Part shown: positions 1 to 10,764 of the stretch, piece by piece
Layout: each line of letters starts with the position of its first letter
Position numbering within the stretch: the first letter of the stretch is position 1
Assembly (NCBI GenBank): GCA_026874595.1
Contig: CM049309.1
Coordinates: 4,312,076 to 4,376,075 of the forward strand
Direction of reading: 5' to 3'
From: Sipunculus nudus
Taxonomy: Eukaryota > Annelida > Sipuncula > Golfingiida > Sipunculidae
Length of the DNA stretch: 64,000 nucleotides
Notes under the pieces: model-generated
The model's input: only the letters and a program-made list of their open reading frames with translations
Told to the model about the DNA's origin: nothing
Database searches by the model: none
Program-made: the position numbers and the translations under genes

Positions 1-437
1 ACACGGACAAAGGCGACTCAAATACAACAAACAAAGCGTTAATTGTTAATTCATTGTGAACTGATATGACCATTAATGTAGCTATGTTATTAGAGCCATC
101 CGTAATTATCTGCACATAATTCAATCAAGGCAGATCTGTAGGTCTATTTACAGTAGCACCGTCGTCTAAAACATAATGAATAAGGACTTATCTGACACTA
201 GCAGTAGCATGGATTATGATTTATCTGACGTGTGCAGGTTAAGATTTCAACATAATTTTCACAGTTCTACGAGTTGTCATCTCGTCTTTCCTAGCAGTAT
301 AAGGAACATTTTTTTGTAAATCAGATATTATGATATTTTTTTCTTCGCTGTCAGTTTTCCATTTCCGTAAACTTTACGGTCAGACAGGTCGCTTTTGCAG
401 CCAGTCGAGAAAACAGCCTTTACTCCTTTAAGGCCGG

Positions 438-755
438 GCGTATAATTACACACCTTGGGTCTGATCAAGCCACACACAGAAAAAAAATCTGTCGGTAACT
501 AGCGGTATACCCAAATTTTCCACATGCGACCAGTGACATTCGCGTTTTGTGCGTACAAAAATGGCAGCCCCAATGAACGGTTTCGAGAAACTAGGAGAAA
601 TAAACCTGTCAGGGTTTGATAGGGGCTCAGGGATGCGACACGAAAGTAATCCTATAAGACAGCTTCCAGCGGAGAGGGTTTGGTAACAAGGTAAAAGTAT
701 ACCGATTAAGTTAGGACGGAAATACGCCTTTTAAGACCACGCCCAATCGTCAAAT
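438..755 (+). repeat. Dispersed repeat MAAP, copy 1 (decayed)
   Basis: Clearly similar to 36370-36650 on the same strand. Both contain a conserved ATGGCAGCCCC start, FEKLGEINLS-type codons and a shared 3' CCACGCCCA end. In this copy the frame from 561 runs MAAPMNGFEKLGEINLSG and stops after about 40 codons. Identity looks like about three quarters by eye. Confidence 0.65.
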
Positions 756-924
756 TATTGTGGAGAAGGAGATGAAACAATATTGAATTAACGATGGAAA
801 CCCCTCAAAAACACAATCAATACTACAAGTAAAGATCAATTGTGAACAGACCAGATATTTCTGAACAATACCTAGTACAATTATTGATGTTTCGACAAAA
901 ATGAACAGATTTGCTGAACATATA

Positions 925-926
<2 letters not shown>
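751..926. other. Short AT-rich spacer, nothing recognised
   Basis: No ORF, repeat similarity or RNA-like structure noticed. Bases 1-437 are likewise anonymous AT-rich DNA. Confidence 0.5.

Positions 927-966
<40 letters not shown>
927..966. repeat. (TA)n microsatellite
   Basis: Pure TA dinucleotides immediately abut the small 24-bp satellite array. Confidence 0.95.
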
Positions 967-967
<1 letters not shown>

Positions 968-970
<3 letters not shown>

Positions 971-1157
971 TATCACAGTATATACTTTAAAACCTGTCAC
1001 AGTATATACTTTAAAACCTGTCACAGTATATACTTTTAAACCAACACAGTATATACTTTAAAACCTGTTACAGTATATAATTTAAAAACTATCACAGTAT
1101 ATACTTTAAAACCTGTCACAGTATATACTTTAAAACCTGTCACAGTATATACTTTAA
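968..1157 (+). repeat. 24-bp satellite array, small (about 8 copies)
   Basis: Tandem 24-base monomers with the invariant core CAGTATATACTT followed by TAAAACCTGTC, the same unit as the large array at 5566-6658. Some copies are altered (for example TTTTAAACCAAC at about 1033). It is bounded on the left by (TA)n. Confidence 0.95.
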
Positions 1158-2108
1158 GTCTCCTGTTTATGTTATATATGATATAACAGCATTTTATCAT
1201 GAAGAGAAGAGCAGAAGACCATCACTGACACAGCCATGTTGCTGAGCCATGAACTCTAGTCACCCATGACCTGACCTGTGACTTGACCTCTGGTGTACCA
1301 GACTAATTTATTGCTAATATGTCTATTAAAAAAATCTTATTTCACGAATAATACTTAAGAGTAAATGAAAATATATGGCTACAATAATCCCTTTATAAGT
1401 TTATTGCTAGATCTCTTAAGGTTTTGACAAATTTGCCTATGGAAGTTATGGAAACAATATTTCCTATAAATTATTTGGGACAATAATCAGAGGACAACTT
1501 TTCTCATATCAATAAGGTCAAGGACAGGGTCATGTGACAAAAGATAAACATGACAGCATGGCAGGCTAAAAAAACCAACCGGAGTTGAAATCTTAACAAT
1601 TTCCTCATAAGAGCACTTCTACATAATTTATTTTTGCCCCAGAACAGTTTATTAGCCATTATTGGTAAGAAATATGCATAATTGCCTCTATTTTCTCTGT
1701 TTATTTTGCAAATATCCCAATATACCCTTGCTACGCTTTTCCATAGGAGGATCCCCATAACTGAAATCTCATTTCAGTTATGAACCCACAACAAGTGCTT
1801 GGTGGGTTGTGTGGACCCGACTTTCTTGTTTGTTGTGGAAACAAGCCAGCGACAGCAGGTAACTTTTATGACAAATGTATGCATGCTTCCCTTAAGAGTC
1901 CTTTGACAGAGTTTTGGTAACTTGTATTAAGTTTCTAGCTGTATTTTCGATATGAAAGAAGTATCAGATTTTTGTATTAAAGTTGTGCGCCATTTCTGCG
2001 TCATGTATCGAAGTTAACTAGGTCAGATTATGCTAATGAGGCCGGAACTAGTTCAAAGAGAGGTCATAGGTCACATTGGTTTGTTTACAAGTTGAATGCG
2101 TTCTCTTT
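1158..2108. other. Non-coding stretch with a perfect hairpin
   Basis: No gene seen. At 1756-1782 the arms CATAACTGAAAT and ATTTCAGTTATG are perfect inverted repeats around a 3-base loop. It is followed by a weaker AACCCAC/GTGGGTT pair (about 1784-1811). Confidence 0.6.
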
Positions 2109-2154
2109 AGATGAGCCAATAGGGTCTAAAACACTACTGGTCTGGTTGGCAGTG

Positions 2155-2186
2155 TGGTCTGGTTGGCAGTACTGCCAACCAGACCA
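2155..2186. repeat. Perfect 32-base palindrome, left arm
   Basis: TGGTCTGGTTGGCAGT joined to its exact reverse complement. A direct extra copy of the half-site lies just upstream at 2139-2153. The same palindrome recurs at 4413-4444. Confidence 0.95.
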
Positions 2187-4412
2187 CTATATGTGATGTA
2201 TAAAGTCACCCTCTATGCATCAGTGCACAGCCAGCCACACCATACCATCTAATTAGATGAATAGCTGTATAAACAGGTTAATAGATAACCCACCAGGCCA
2301 TTATTTGAATATACGTGCAGTAGAGTAATTATTGGGTTGATGGTGTGTAAATACCTTAGACAATTATCAGTACTTAATCACATAACAGTAATCTTAAATG
2401 AGTTTATTATTTCATAAAACTATAACCTTTGCATATAAATATACAATATGTATAGCCAAACCATGTTAGTTAGCAAAATTTTAAATGTTGTAAGTTATTT
2501 GTAATTAGTACAATAGCCTTGTGCCACTGGGTATGGCTAATTAACTTTGAACTTGTCAGGATTTCACAGTAACCTTTAATGATTTTACTTTTGTAACGGT
2601 ATCCTTTGGAGAGAAGACTGTCTGATAGAGAGTCAATTGTGACACTAATTGATCACAGAACATGAAACGTTTCAGCCACTGTACATAAAAAAGAGCATGA
2701 TATTTATTATAAATCATTAATATTATTTCATATAAATCTTAATATAAATTAATTAACCACTTTAAATATCCAATATGTACAATGACCTGTACAAACCACA
2801 CTTTCTGCACTATACATATTATCAGAACTTTATTTACTATTATCCAGATATGATCAGTTATTCTCTTCAAAAGAGGACAAATAGTTCAAGCAATAACTTG
2901 ATAAATCGCTATTTAATATAATGCATCTGCAAATTAATGAAGCTGAAAGCTTCACAAGATCCAACTAATGGCAAAAATTTAAAATATTATTTAACACAAC
3001 AATACAGCGCATATATAGGAGGTAAACACTTATTTTTTGCAAGAATGACCTGAGTGATATGTGTTTACTTCAATAGAAGAAAAAGTGTTCCACCATTTCT
3101 ACCTGACCGAAATTACACGAGAGACATACTCGGTTAAAAAATAATAATAGGCCTTACCAGCTTGACAAATATTTCATTATTATTTCAGGAAATATAAAAA
3201 TAAATCATAACTATAAATCTTATTTGTGTAAAATCACAAATTCAGTGTAACATTTAAAATTTCATTTTTTTTCTATTATACATTTTAAATAATGTTTTCC
3301 AACATATATATTACTTTTGACATATATAAAATTACTTTTTGAAATATATTTTATTAGTGTTGTTAATAAGAATTAAGCAAACGGAATTTCTTATACTTGT
3401 GATATACTCAAACAGATAAATATCCAGTAACCAGTAAGAGTAAACTGGGTATTATGAACTTACCCGGAGTCTTATATCAATAAGAAAGGCATTCAAGGAA
3501 CACGTCAGTCGTGTACTAAATATTGATTTCAGTAATTTAACATGTAAGGATAAATTAGTGTTTTCTTTGTCAAACGGCGATGTTGTCAACTTAACTGCAA
3601 GATTTGCATCTGAAGCATGTTGTAACCGACTATGAAGTATCATGATGTATATTCATTGTATGTTAATATCATTCACAATCGGACCTTAATATTTAAGTTG
3701 TGTTATTTAATTGATATAACATGATGTATATTTATTTCATGTTAATCTCATTCACAACTGGACCTTAATATTTAATTTGTTTTGTTTTCAAAGTATAGTG
3801 CTTCGTAAGCCTTAGAGGCTGGATATGTTTCCATGTATGTTTAAATTGGAAATATATGTACATGTACTTTATTAATAAACTACCACTTCTATTTTAATTG
3901 GTTTTGTAGGTGTATGCCCATGTACTGTCACAACACACTCCCACTCTGGCAACCAACTCACCAAAGGTTACTAATTGGTTACTGAAACATCAAAAATACA
4001 CGAGATCAAATGAGATCAATGGAAATCAACCACACACATACAAGATTAATGTGTGTGTAAATTTAATTGGCTATGGAATATACACATCATCACTGCAGTT
4101 ATTTTTCTACTTCCTAAATTGTCATTATTTTGCTAGTTAGTTAATAATTTCTTAGCATGTTACTTTTTTTTTACTTTTTATTCAATTTTAATTTGGTAAA
4201 TTTTTTCCACTTTGGATCAGTGGTAGAAACACTAATTTCAGATGAATAAAAGCTAACAGCTTGTTATATTTTATTAACTGCAGCACTACTAACTGATATT
4301 GTACTGTTACTAAGATTAAACACGTCCCCATTTGTCTATAAAGCCAGGTGGCTGGCTGTGCACTGATGCATAGAGGTTCACCAGTGTACTAATAGCTATA
4401 CATCACATGTAC

Positions 4413-4444
4413 TGGTCTGGTTGGCAGTACTGCCAACCAGACCA
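4413..4444. repeat. Perfect 32-base palindrome, right arm
   Basis: Identical to the palindrome at 2155-2186, with the extra half-site now on the right (4446-4460), as expected for an inverted arm. Confidence 0.95.
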
Positions 4445-4489
4445 CACTGCCAATCAGACCAGTAGTGTTTTAATCCTTATCAGATGAGC

Positions 4490-5376
4490 GGATTAATATT
4501 ACTTGTGTTATGCTTTCGTCCATACAAACAGGCATAGTTTCGACCGGAATATTATTGTGAATGCTATTTTACTATGGAAATCTGGCGTACAGTTAGAATA
4601 AAGACAAGCTCCATTCATTTGATTATGATTGTCCACTAAATCCATTTTGACATGGTAAGTTGATGTTGTGGAGCATTAACTGTCAGTGTTCTCAGTTCAT
4701 GACTGCTGTTGCTGAATGTCAGTAACTATCCTGATGATTTAGATTGGCCATAGCATCTTAATATTAAAGATTGCATATAGCTATATGAATGTCTTCAGTG
4801 ACTTAGCTTATATCATTGGGGATTCTGACAAAGGTTTCTCAGAAGTTTAATGTGTTGTAGTCATTTGATGTCATCATTATGATGGATTCATATTAGTTAA
4901 TATTGGATTAACTACTAAAGTTTATATAACTACTTTAGTTAATATTGCATTGACTATTGTTAGCATCAGTGATGTTGCACTAGGATCATGATGTGCTAAT
5001 GTTGTTTATGTCATTATTTGATAGGTTGGTTATAAGTCAATAAATAACACCAACTGGATGTAATCACTTGAGAACAGTGCTAGTTAACATTACATTAACC
5101 ACACAGCTGGAAGTCTGTTAAGTGTTATTGAGTATTATTTAGTATTAATATGTGACTATTACAGTTACATTTATGTCAAGTATACAGACACTTGATCTGG
5201 AATACTGAAGTTACAGTATTTGACCTTAATGGTTAACACTTTTATTATTATGCAGTATTATGATATTATAGTTTTATTAGTTACAACCGATGTAACAGAT
5301 GTATGTTAATAGATGTGGCTTAGGCCTGCAATTATTTATTTCATGTATTGCAGATAAACCCGTGAGCCTGAGCCAC
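4490..5376. other. AT-rich non-coding DNA, nothing recognised
   Basis: Many short TTAATATTG-like motifs but no gene, no clear repeat family and no structured RNA noticed. Confidence 0.5.
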
Positions 5377-5455
5377 CGTTCATTCCACCGTTGTTCATGC
5401 TACCATTGTTCACTCCGTGACTGTTCATTACATAACTGTTCAGTTTGTGTGTGCA
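5377..5455 (+). repeat. 15-bp degenerate tandem repeat (about 5 copies)
   Basis: Units such as CCGTTGTTCATGCTA, CCATTGTTCACTCCG, TGACTGTTCATTACA and TAACTGTTCAGTTTG share TGTTCA at a 15-base period. Confidence 0.7.
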
Positions 5456-5565
5456 GTGAGACTGGACTCACTTGGAATAAAGCAACTTATTTAATGAAGG
5501 ACTTTTGTTCTTTATACATGCTTTGCCTGGAGTGCGGCCCCTTGTGTTAGTGATGCCCAGCACCA

Positions 5566-6658
5566 CTACAGTATATAATTTAAAACCTGTCACAGTATAT
5601 ACTTTAGACCCTGTCACAGTATATACTTTAAAACCTGTCACAGTATATACTTTAAAACCTGTCACAGCATATACTTTAAAACCTGTCACAGTTTATACTT
5701 TAAAACCTGTCACAGTATATACTTAAAAACCTGTCACAGTATATACTTTAGACCCTGTCACAGTATATACTTTAGACCCTGTCACACTATATACTCTAAA
5801 CCCTGTCACAGTATATACTTTAAAACCTGTCACACTATATACTATAAAACCTTTCACGGTATATACTTTAAAACCTGTCACAGTATATACTTTAAAACCT
5901 GTCAGAGTATATACTTTAGACCCTGTCACAGTATATACTTTAAAACCTGTCACAGTATATACTTTAAAACCTGTCACAGAATATACTTTAGACCCTGTCA
6001 CAGTATATACTTTAAAACCTGTCACAGTATATACTTTAGACCCTGCCACAGTATATACTTTAAAACCTGTCACAGTATATAATTTGAAACCTGTCACAGT
6101 ATATACTTTAAAACCTGTCACAGTATATACTTTAGACCCTGTCACAGTATATACTTTAGACCCTGTCACAGTATATAATTTAAAACCTGTCACAGTATAT
6201 ACTTTAGACCCTGTCACAGTTTATACTTTAAACCCTGTCACAGTATATACTTTAAAACCTGTCGAAGTATATACTATAAAACCTTTCACAGTATATACTT
6301 TAAAACCTGTCACAGTATATACTTTAAAACCTGTCACACTATATACTATAAAACCTGTCACAGTATATACTTTAAAACCTGTCACAGTATATACTTTAAA
6401 ACCTGTCAAAGTATATACTTTAAAACCTGTCACAGTATATACTTTAAAACCTGTCACAGTATATACTTTAGACCCTGCCACAGTATATACTTTAAAACCT
6501 GTCACAGTATATAATTTAAAACCTGTCACAGTATATACTTTAAAACCTGTCACAGTATATACTTTAAAACCTGTCACAGTATATACTTTGGACTTTCACA
6601 GTATATACTTTAAAACCTGTCACAGTATATACTTCAAAACCTGTCACAGTATATACTC
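5566..6658 (+). repeat. 24-bp satellite array, large (about 45 copies)
   Basis: About 1.09 kb of 24-base monomers. Each monomer contains the palindromes GTATATAC and TTTAAA, and ACAG...CTGT inverted ends. A second monomer class reads TTTAGACCCTG; roughly ten copies are scattered through the array. Because 24 is a multiple of 3 and few units mutate to stops, frames on both strands stay open (KPVTVYTL on +, TGFKVYTV on -). One short unit (GGACTTT at about 6590) breaks the + frame. It is most simply satellite DNA, not a gene. Confidence 0.97.
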
Positions 6659-7326
6659 GGATTTTTATCATATTTTTACTCTTGTTTTGTCAATGTAATC
6701 AATAAAGCGTCACCTTTTCCAATTAACTTCGACGTCTATGATGAAATATGTTACATTTGTTAAAAAGAAATTATTCTGGGATTAATTAATGTAACTTTTG
6801 CTCGATCCTTTCTGGAGAATCATGGTGTAATTTTGATGCATAAAGGTATAATTAATAATTGATTAAACTGTCGCATAATTTTTGTAGACTACATGTTGAC
6901 AGAATTTCAGGCATTTTTGTGGAAAGATAAATCTAATAAAAGGTGGAATAATTGATAATGCGATTTTTTTTATTGCTACGATTTAAAGTGGTACAGAATA
7001 AACTGGGAGAAAAATATTACATCCGTGGCACTGGTATATATATTAACAACCATTTTTTATGGTTTCTTATGGTTTTATATCAATTCCTGCCAGATTCATT
7101 CGTTCTCGTTTCAAAAATTTCATCGCAATCCTTTAAGAAATTATCTGTATATGTACCCACCGGCCCTTTAAGCTGACCGAGCATAAACTAACCCTAACGC
7201 TTCGAACACGACCATAGTCCTTTCCACAACCGATAAACGTGTGATTTTGGGAATAATTATCTTAAAAACTTGTATTTATTTAATGATATGATACATGGAT
7301 TGTACTAATAGTTTTATCTAAAACTT
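6659..7326. other. Non-coding spacer, nothing recognised
   Basis: AT-rich DNA with no convincing coding frame or repeat similarity. Confidence 0.5.
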
Positions 7327-7490
7327 GACACCTCCTTGGCTCAGGTGGTGGCATTCGGTGGTGTCCAGAGTGGGAGAAAACCGGAAAATCCGGAGAAAAT
7401 GCCGGTCGTGCACGGGCCCGGAAATCCTTAGCCACGCCGGGGATCAAACTCGGCGTACCCCCTCGATTGTCCAGACCCCATGCCACCTAA
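7327..7490 (-). mobile_element. tRNA-derived SINE, - strand
   Basis: Read on the - strand, the head has GGTGGCATGGGGTCTGG (A-box region) and, about 30 bases on, GAGTTTGATCCCC (B-box, plus-strand 7441-7451). The body contains TTTTCTCCGG...TTTTCCGGTTTTCTCCCAC, similar to cores I recall from several animal SINE superfamilies. It has no clear tail or target duplication. Confidence 0.6.
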
Positions 7491-8541
7491 GAATACATAT
7501 GCCGATCAAAAATTTACCGAATATTTATGTCTTACTTCTTTCGGGCTTTTTTTTAATGATTGAAAGATCATCAGACGAGTCGTTGCATGAGCAGCCATCT
7601 TTGTTTCAATCAACAGCTACAGCTGAGACTGTTTTGGTGACCAATGACCTTGATCGCCATGAGTGGGGCTGAATTGTTGTCAAGTTTAGTTGGATTTCTT
7701 TTACTTTTAAGTCATTCTTTTTCTCAAAAATTAAAAAAAATCTCATTTAATCCCTGTTTCTTAATCAAGATCCTTTGATTTCCCTCGCAAATATATATAT
7801 ATATATTCCAGTGGGAAAATATTCCCAAATACAGAGATTGAGCGGTTGTAGAACAAAGCTCAACATTGTCACTGACCTCCATTGGTATATGTACGTTCAT
7901 TCAGAGCATACATGTTATCTTAATGTAGTCCCGCAGGATCCATCTTTATGTATGTATTTGATAAAGAGGAAGCTCACCTGAACATCACTATAAGCTGAAG
8001 ATATTCTAGATTTGATTTGTTGAATCCTCGGCGACTGATGGGGCGTGAGGGAAATCGTAATGCCACTCTAACATGTCCACTCAAACACAAAGAGTTAATA
8101 GTTTTTTTATGATGATTCAAGCACAACGAATAAATCATGAGTTCTATAATGAGCACAGAATCTCATTCTTCTTCTAAGGGTTATCTCATGGCCGCTAGGT
8201 GGCGCTATCCATGAATGAAGATGAAGGTAAACAAACGATGAAAATAATAGCTTATTATTTTTAAGCTTTTTTTTATTTCAGTAAGGTTCTATTTCATTTT
8301 AACCTGTAAAATGCTGAAATATAGATGAGAACCAACAGATTAAGTCTTTGACGTTTTATCGAGATTTCTCCATTTAAACTTCTGTTGAATGTAGTGATTG
8401 CGGATTGCTCTGTGTATAAATGAAGAACCTTTATGTAATTCCTTCTAAGAAAGTTTTTTTATAAGGCTCTGGGATTAAAATTATCTACAGGTTGTTAGTA
8501 AATAGATTGCAGGCGGCAATGCTGAATAACAAAAAACAACA
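7491..8541. other. Non-coding DNA, nothing recognised
   Basis: Short chance ORFs and a brief (TA)n at about 7791-7806 only. Confidence 0.5.
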
Positions 8542-8568
8542 TGTTACTAAGGTGGTTAGTTGTAAAAC

Positions 8569-8716
8569 TGGTCACAGGGTGACATAAAAGCGGACTGAAC
8601 TGTCTCGCTGGTGAAGCTTGCTTTTCTAGCGAAGCGGTTGGTACGCCGGTCTTGTGCGCCACCGACATGGTTCGAATCCGGGATCGGCCCAATGTTAGCA
8701 ATTTGTCTTCGTAACA
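8569..8716 (+). repeat. LTR1 of the miniature element
   Basis: Starts TGGTCACAGGGTGAC, a diverged form of the LTR2 start, and ends CTTCGTAACA. It carries TAGCGAAGCGG (8627-8637) and GGTTCGAATCC (8669-8679). Confidence 0.75.
8627..8679 (+). promoter_or_regulatory. tRNA-like pol III A and B boxes inside LTR1
   Basis: TAGCGAAGCGGTTGG fits the A-box pattern TRGYNNARNNGG, and GGTTCGAATCC fits the B-box GWTCRANNC. Their spacing is in the range of normal tRNA genes. The same pair occurs in LTR2 at about 8926-8980. The cloverleaf is imperfect: the T-stem has a mismatch in each copy. Confidence 0.7.
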
Positions 8717-8718
8717 AA

Positions 8719-8736
8719 TGGGGGCTCGTCCGGGAT
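8719..8736 (+). promoter_or_regulatory. Primer-binding site, tRNA-Pro type
   Basis: TGGGGGCTCGTCCGGGAT is an 18-base perfect complement to the tRNA-Pro 3' end including CCA. It sits two bases after the CA end of LTR1, the normal PBS position. Confidence 0.85.
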
Positions 8737-8865
8737 GACGGCAGACTTTAGGGCCCGGGGAATGGTGGTTTGAACTAATGAGGAAATTACCGCCACCTAG
8801 GTCCCCGAATGTGTGACTCCTTAGATAGTCTTGTTCTGATAGCAGAACGTTGTTCAGTGGGGGTG
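8737..8865 (+). other. Internal region of the miniature element with terminal purine tract
   Basis: About 120 bases with no ORF, then AGTGGGGGTG directly before LTR2, the place of a polypurine tract. Confidence 0.6.
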
Positions 8866-9021
8866 TGTTACTGGGTGACATAAAAGCGGACCAAACTGTC
8901 TCGCTAGTGAAGCTTGCTTTGCTAGCGAAGCGGTTGGTACGCCGGACTTGTGCGCCACCGACCTGGGTTCGAATCCGGGATCGGCCCTGTGTTTTCCCCT
9001 GAACAATTTGTCTTCGTAACA
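8866..9021 (+). repeat. LTR2 of the miniature element
   Basis: Bounded by TGTTAC and GTAACA, 156 bases. It contains the tRNA-like A/B box pair, and a CTGTGTTTTCCCCTG stretch that is shorter and changed in LTR1. Confidence 0.75.
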
Positions 9022-9034
9022 ATCTGTGAAAGAG

Positions 9035-9275
9035 TTTAAAGGTCACTTGTTGCAAAACTCCATATGCATCGATATGGCTCGTCTGGCCCGCTTCCAGATG
9101 TTTCTCTCCTATGTGATTGGTTTATTTTTGCAGGCCCCCCGAATGATATAAACACGTAGATATTAACAAAACGAACGGCCTTTATGTTGTAGGATTGGCG
9201 TTTTCTGGTCTATATTTTTTATAGAAGTTTTAAAGGATTACCTTTAGTTAACAGGTTTATCAAAATAGACCCCTT
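9035..9275 (+). repeat. Dispersed repeat R3, copy 1
   Basis: Shares an ordered set of motifs with 10765-10993 and 15320-15560: AAGGTCACTTGTT, CAGATGTT, ATATAAACACGTAGATATTA and GATTGGCGTTTTCTGG. All three copies are in the same orientation. No coding content or terminal repeats seen. Confidence 0.75.
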
Positions 9276-10148
9276 TAGGATACATGTCCTTAGCCTTAAC
9301 CTCTTGACCACGTTTCAGTAAAATGTTTCTGATTAAATATCAAACAAACTCATAAGCTGCAATCGAAGAATCTCAAGACTCCTGTGATTATTCAACCAGT
9401 TGAATTTTCTTTGATGAAACAAAGAACAGAAAATTAGACACATATTCAATATTTCTAATTAATCACTCTCCTGTTGCGGGTATTTGAAAACCTTAACGGT
9501 AAATAATTGCCTTGATAAAGACCTTATATTTCAAAAGGTCATCGGATGTCTGGATATTTTTTTCTGCATGTATAAGAAACAAGTGCATATTGTCAATTAA
9601 TTACTGATCTGTCAAACAGAACATTAGAAAACGTGGGGGCAATAATGTCGCCTGTCTGCTAATGCAAGAATTTTGCGATGAAGCGTATTTTGATTAAACT
9701 AAATGATTGTAATCTCTGTTTACAAAATTGTGAAACATATTTTCAACAGTCAGCAAGTTAAAGGATTTTTTTTATGTAATGAGGTCAAATTTACACATCC
9801 AGTTAGGTCAAGCAAAAACATTCACTGCGGAGTACGGGTCCAATGAACAAAAGACTGATATCCGCAATATAGACCTCCATGACCTGAAATGATCTGTCAT
9901 CGTATCCCTACCTGTCAAGAGACGTTTACAGAGCTCATAGTCAGCAGATAATCATCTTCAAGATGTAGAAAGACTTTATAATGAATCCAAAATGCCTTAC
10001 TAAACACAGGCGAAGACGTGTGATTGACAGGTAGATCAGCGGAAGAACCATCGTCCCCCAATCATCAACCTGTTTAACTTGCTCTGGGGCGATACGGCTA
10101 GATTTCCTGAGAACTGGCTGGAGAAATAAATACAGAACCAACTTAACT
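9276..10148. other. Non-coding DNA, nothing recognised
   Basis: No gene, repeat family or RNA-like signal noticed. Confidence 0.5.
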
Positions 10149-10149
10149 G

Positions 10150-10183
<34 letters not shown>

Positions 10184-10184
10184 C

Positions 10185-10216
<32 letters not shown>
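10149..10216. repeat. (TA)n microsatellite
   Basis: TA repeats with occasional TGTA and CATA interruptions. Confidence 0.95.
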
Positions 10217-10219
<3 letters not shown>

Positions 10220-10578
10220 CGTACGTTATTATTATTCATATATTTTCTATGCAGTAGATTATTTAAATGAGATCAGTGTACTGCAGGGGTTCTCCAATTT
10301 CGTCTTATTCAAACATGTAATGCCCGACATTCATCTTTTGGAATATTCTTTTGCCAGTTCAAGCCTTCAAGGGCCCTGGCGGCCGTATTCGAAACAAACG
10401 GCCTGTGATGGCAGTAGGTATGTGAAATGAGTTACGACGAATGTCATAAGACCATTGCGCAAGGCCTGATATACCAGGATGACAGATACATAAGCTCACA
10501 ACAGTGCATGTGTTGTTGTCCAAATATAAATAGCTCATGCACTATGTTTTCGTTTATAAGGGGATGACATTTTCAACG

Positions 10579-10597
10579 CCCCCCCCCCCCCCCCCCC
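10579..10597. repeat. Poly-C run
   Basis: 19 consecutive C. The surrounding 10217-10764 has no gene. Confidence 0.95.
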
Positions 10598-10764
10598 ATC
10601 ATTACGGTAATAGGGAATACCGTAATAATAGGGTAAGAAAATTGGTTGAAGGGAAGAGTAAATATCTTGTAACCTGTGAATAAAACTCTTATCAAGGTCG
10701 GTGTTTTGGTAAATCAGTGTTTTTTTAGACCAAGCGAAGAAACGGGCATTTGGTTGCATGTGTG

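Larger units (their letters stand above)
2109..4489. mobile_element. hAT-like non-autonomous foldback element with long TIRs and 8-bp TSD
   Basis: Bases 2128-2238 and 4349-4473 are long inverted repeats of each other. They share TAAAACACTACTGGTCTG at the outer side and CCTCTATGCATCAGTGCACA at the inner side. Each arm contains a 32-base perfect palindrome (2155-2186 and 4413-4444) built on GGTCTGGTTGGCAGT. The 8-mer AGATGAGC flanks the element on both sides (2109-2116 and 4482-4489), the TSD length of hAT elements. The interior has no transposase-like frame. It includes a roughly 76-bp imperfect tandem duplication (about 3642-3790). The superfamily is inferred from TSD length only. Confidence 0.75.
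8569..9021 (+). mobile_element. Miniature LTR retroelement (TRIM-like) with tRNA-like pol III boxes in the LTRs
   Basis: Two direct repeats of about 150 bases (8569-8716 and 8866-9021, roughly 90 percent identical by eye) flank about 150 bases of non-coding DNA. The better-kept repeat starts TGTTAC and ends GTAACA. Two bases after the first repeat is TGGGGGCTCGTCCGGGAT (8719-8736), the exact complement of the CCA-tailed 3' end of animal tRNA-Pro and a standard retroelement primer site. A purine-rich AGTGGGGGTG (8856-8865) abuts the second repeat. The element has no gag or pol, so it must depend on other elements. Each LTR also has A-box and B-box sequences. No matching 5-bp target duplication was found (AAAAC versus ATCTG). 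The LTR1 start is uncertain and could be the TGTTACT at 8542. Confidence 0.75.

Noticed and set aside
5566-6658. CRISPR-like array
   Set aside because: The repeats are contiguous without unique spacers, and the DNA is eukaryotic.
5468-6698. Several long ORFs on both strands through the 24-bp array
   Set aside because: They come from a 24-base period without stops and are open in more than one frame on both strands, so openness carries no coding signal.
8627-8679. A true tRNA gene
   Set aside because: A and B boxes are present, but the stems do not form a full cloverleaf and the unit is duplicated as an LTR.
8569-9021. Two tandem SINEs
   Set aside because: The perfect tRNA-Pro primer site, the purine tract and the TGTTAC/GTAACA ends fit an LTR layout better. 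The option is kept as the main alternative.
8495-9055. 186-codon - strand ORF
   Set aside because: It runs antisense across the miniature LTR element and its duplicated LTRs, so the repeated peptide is a by-product.
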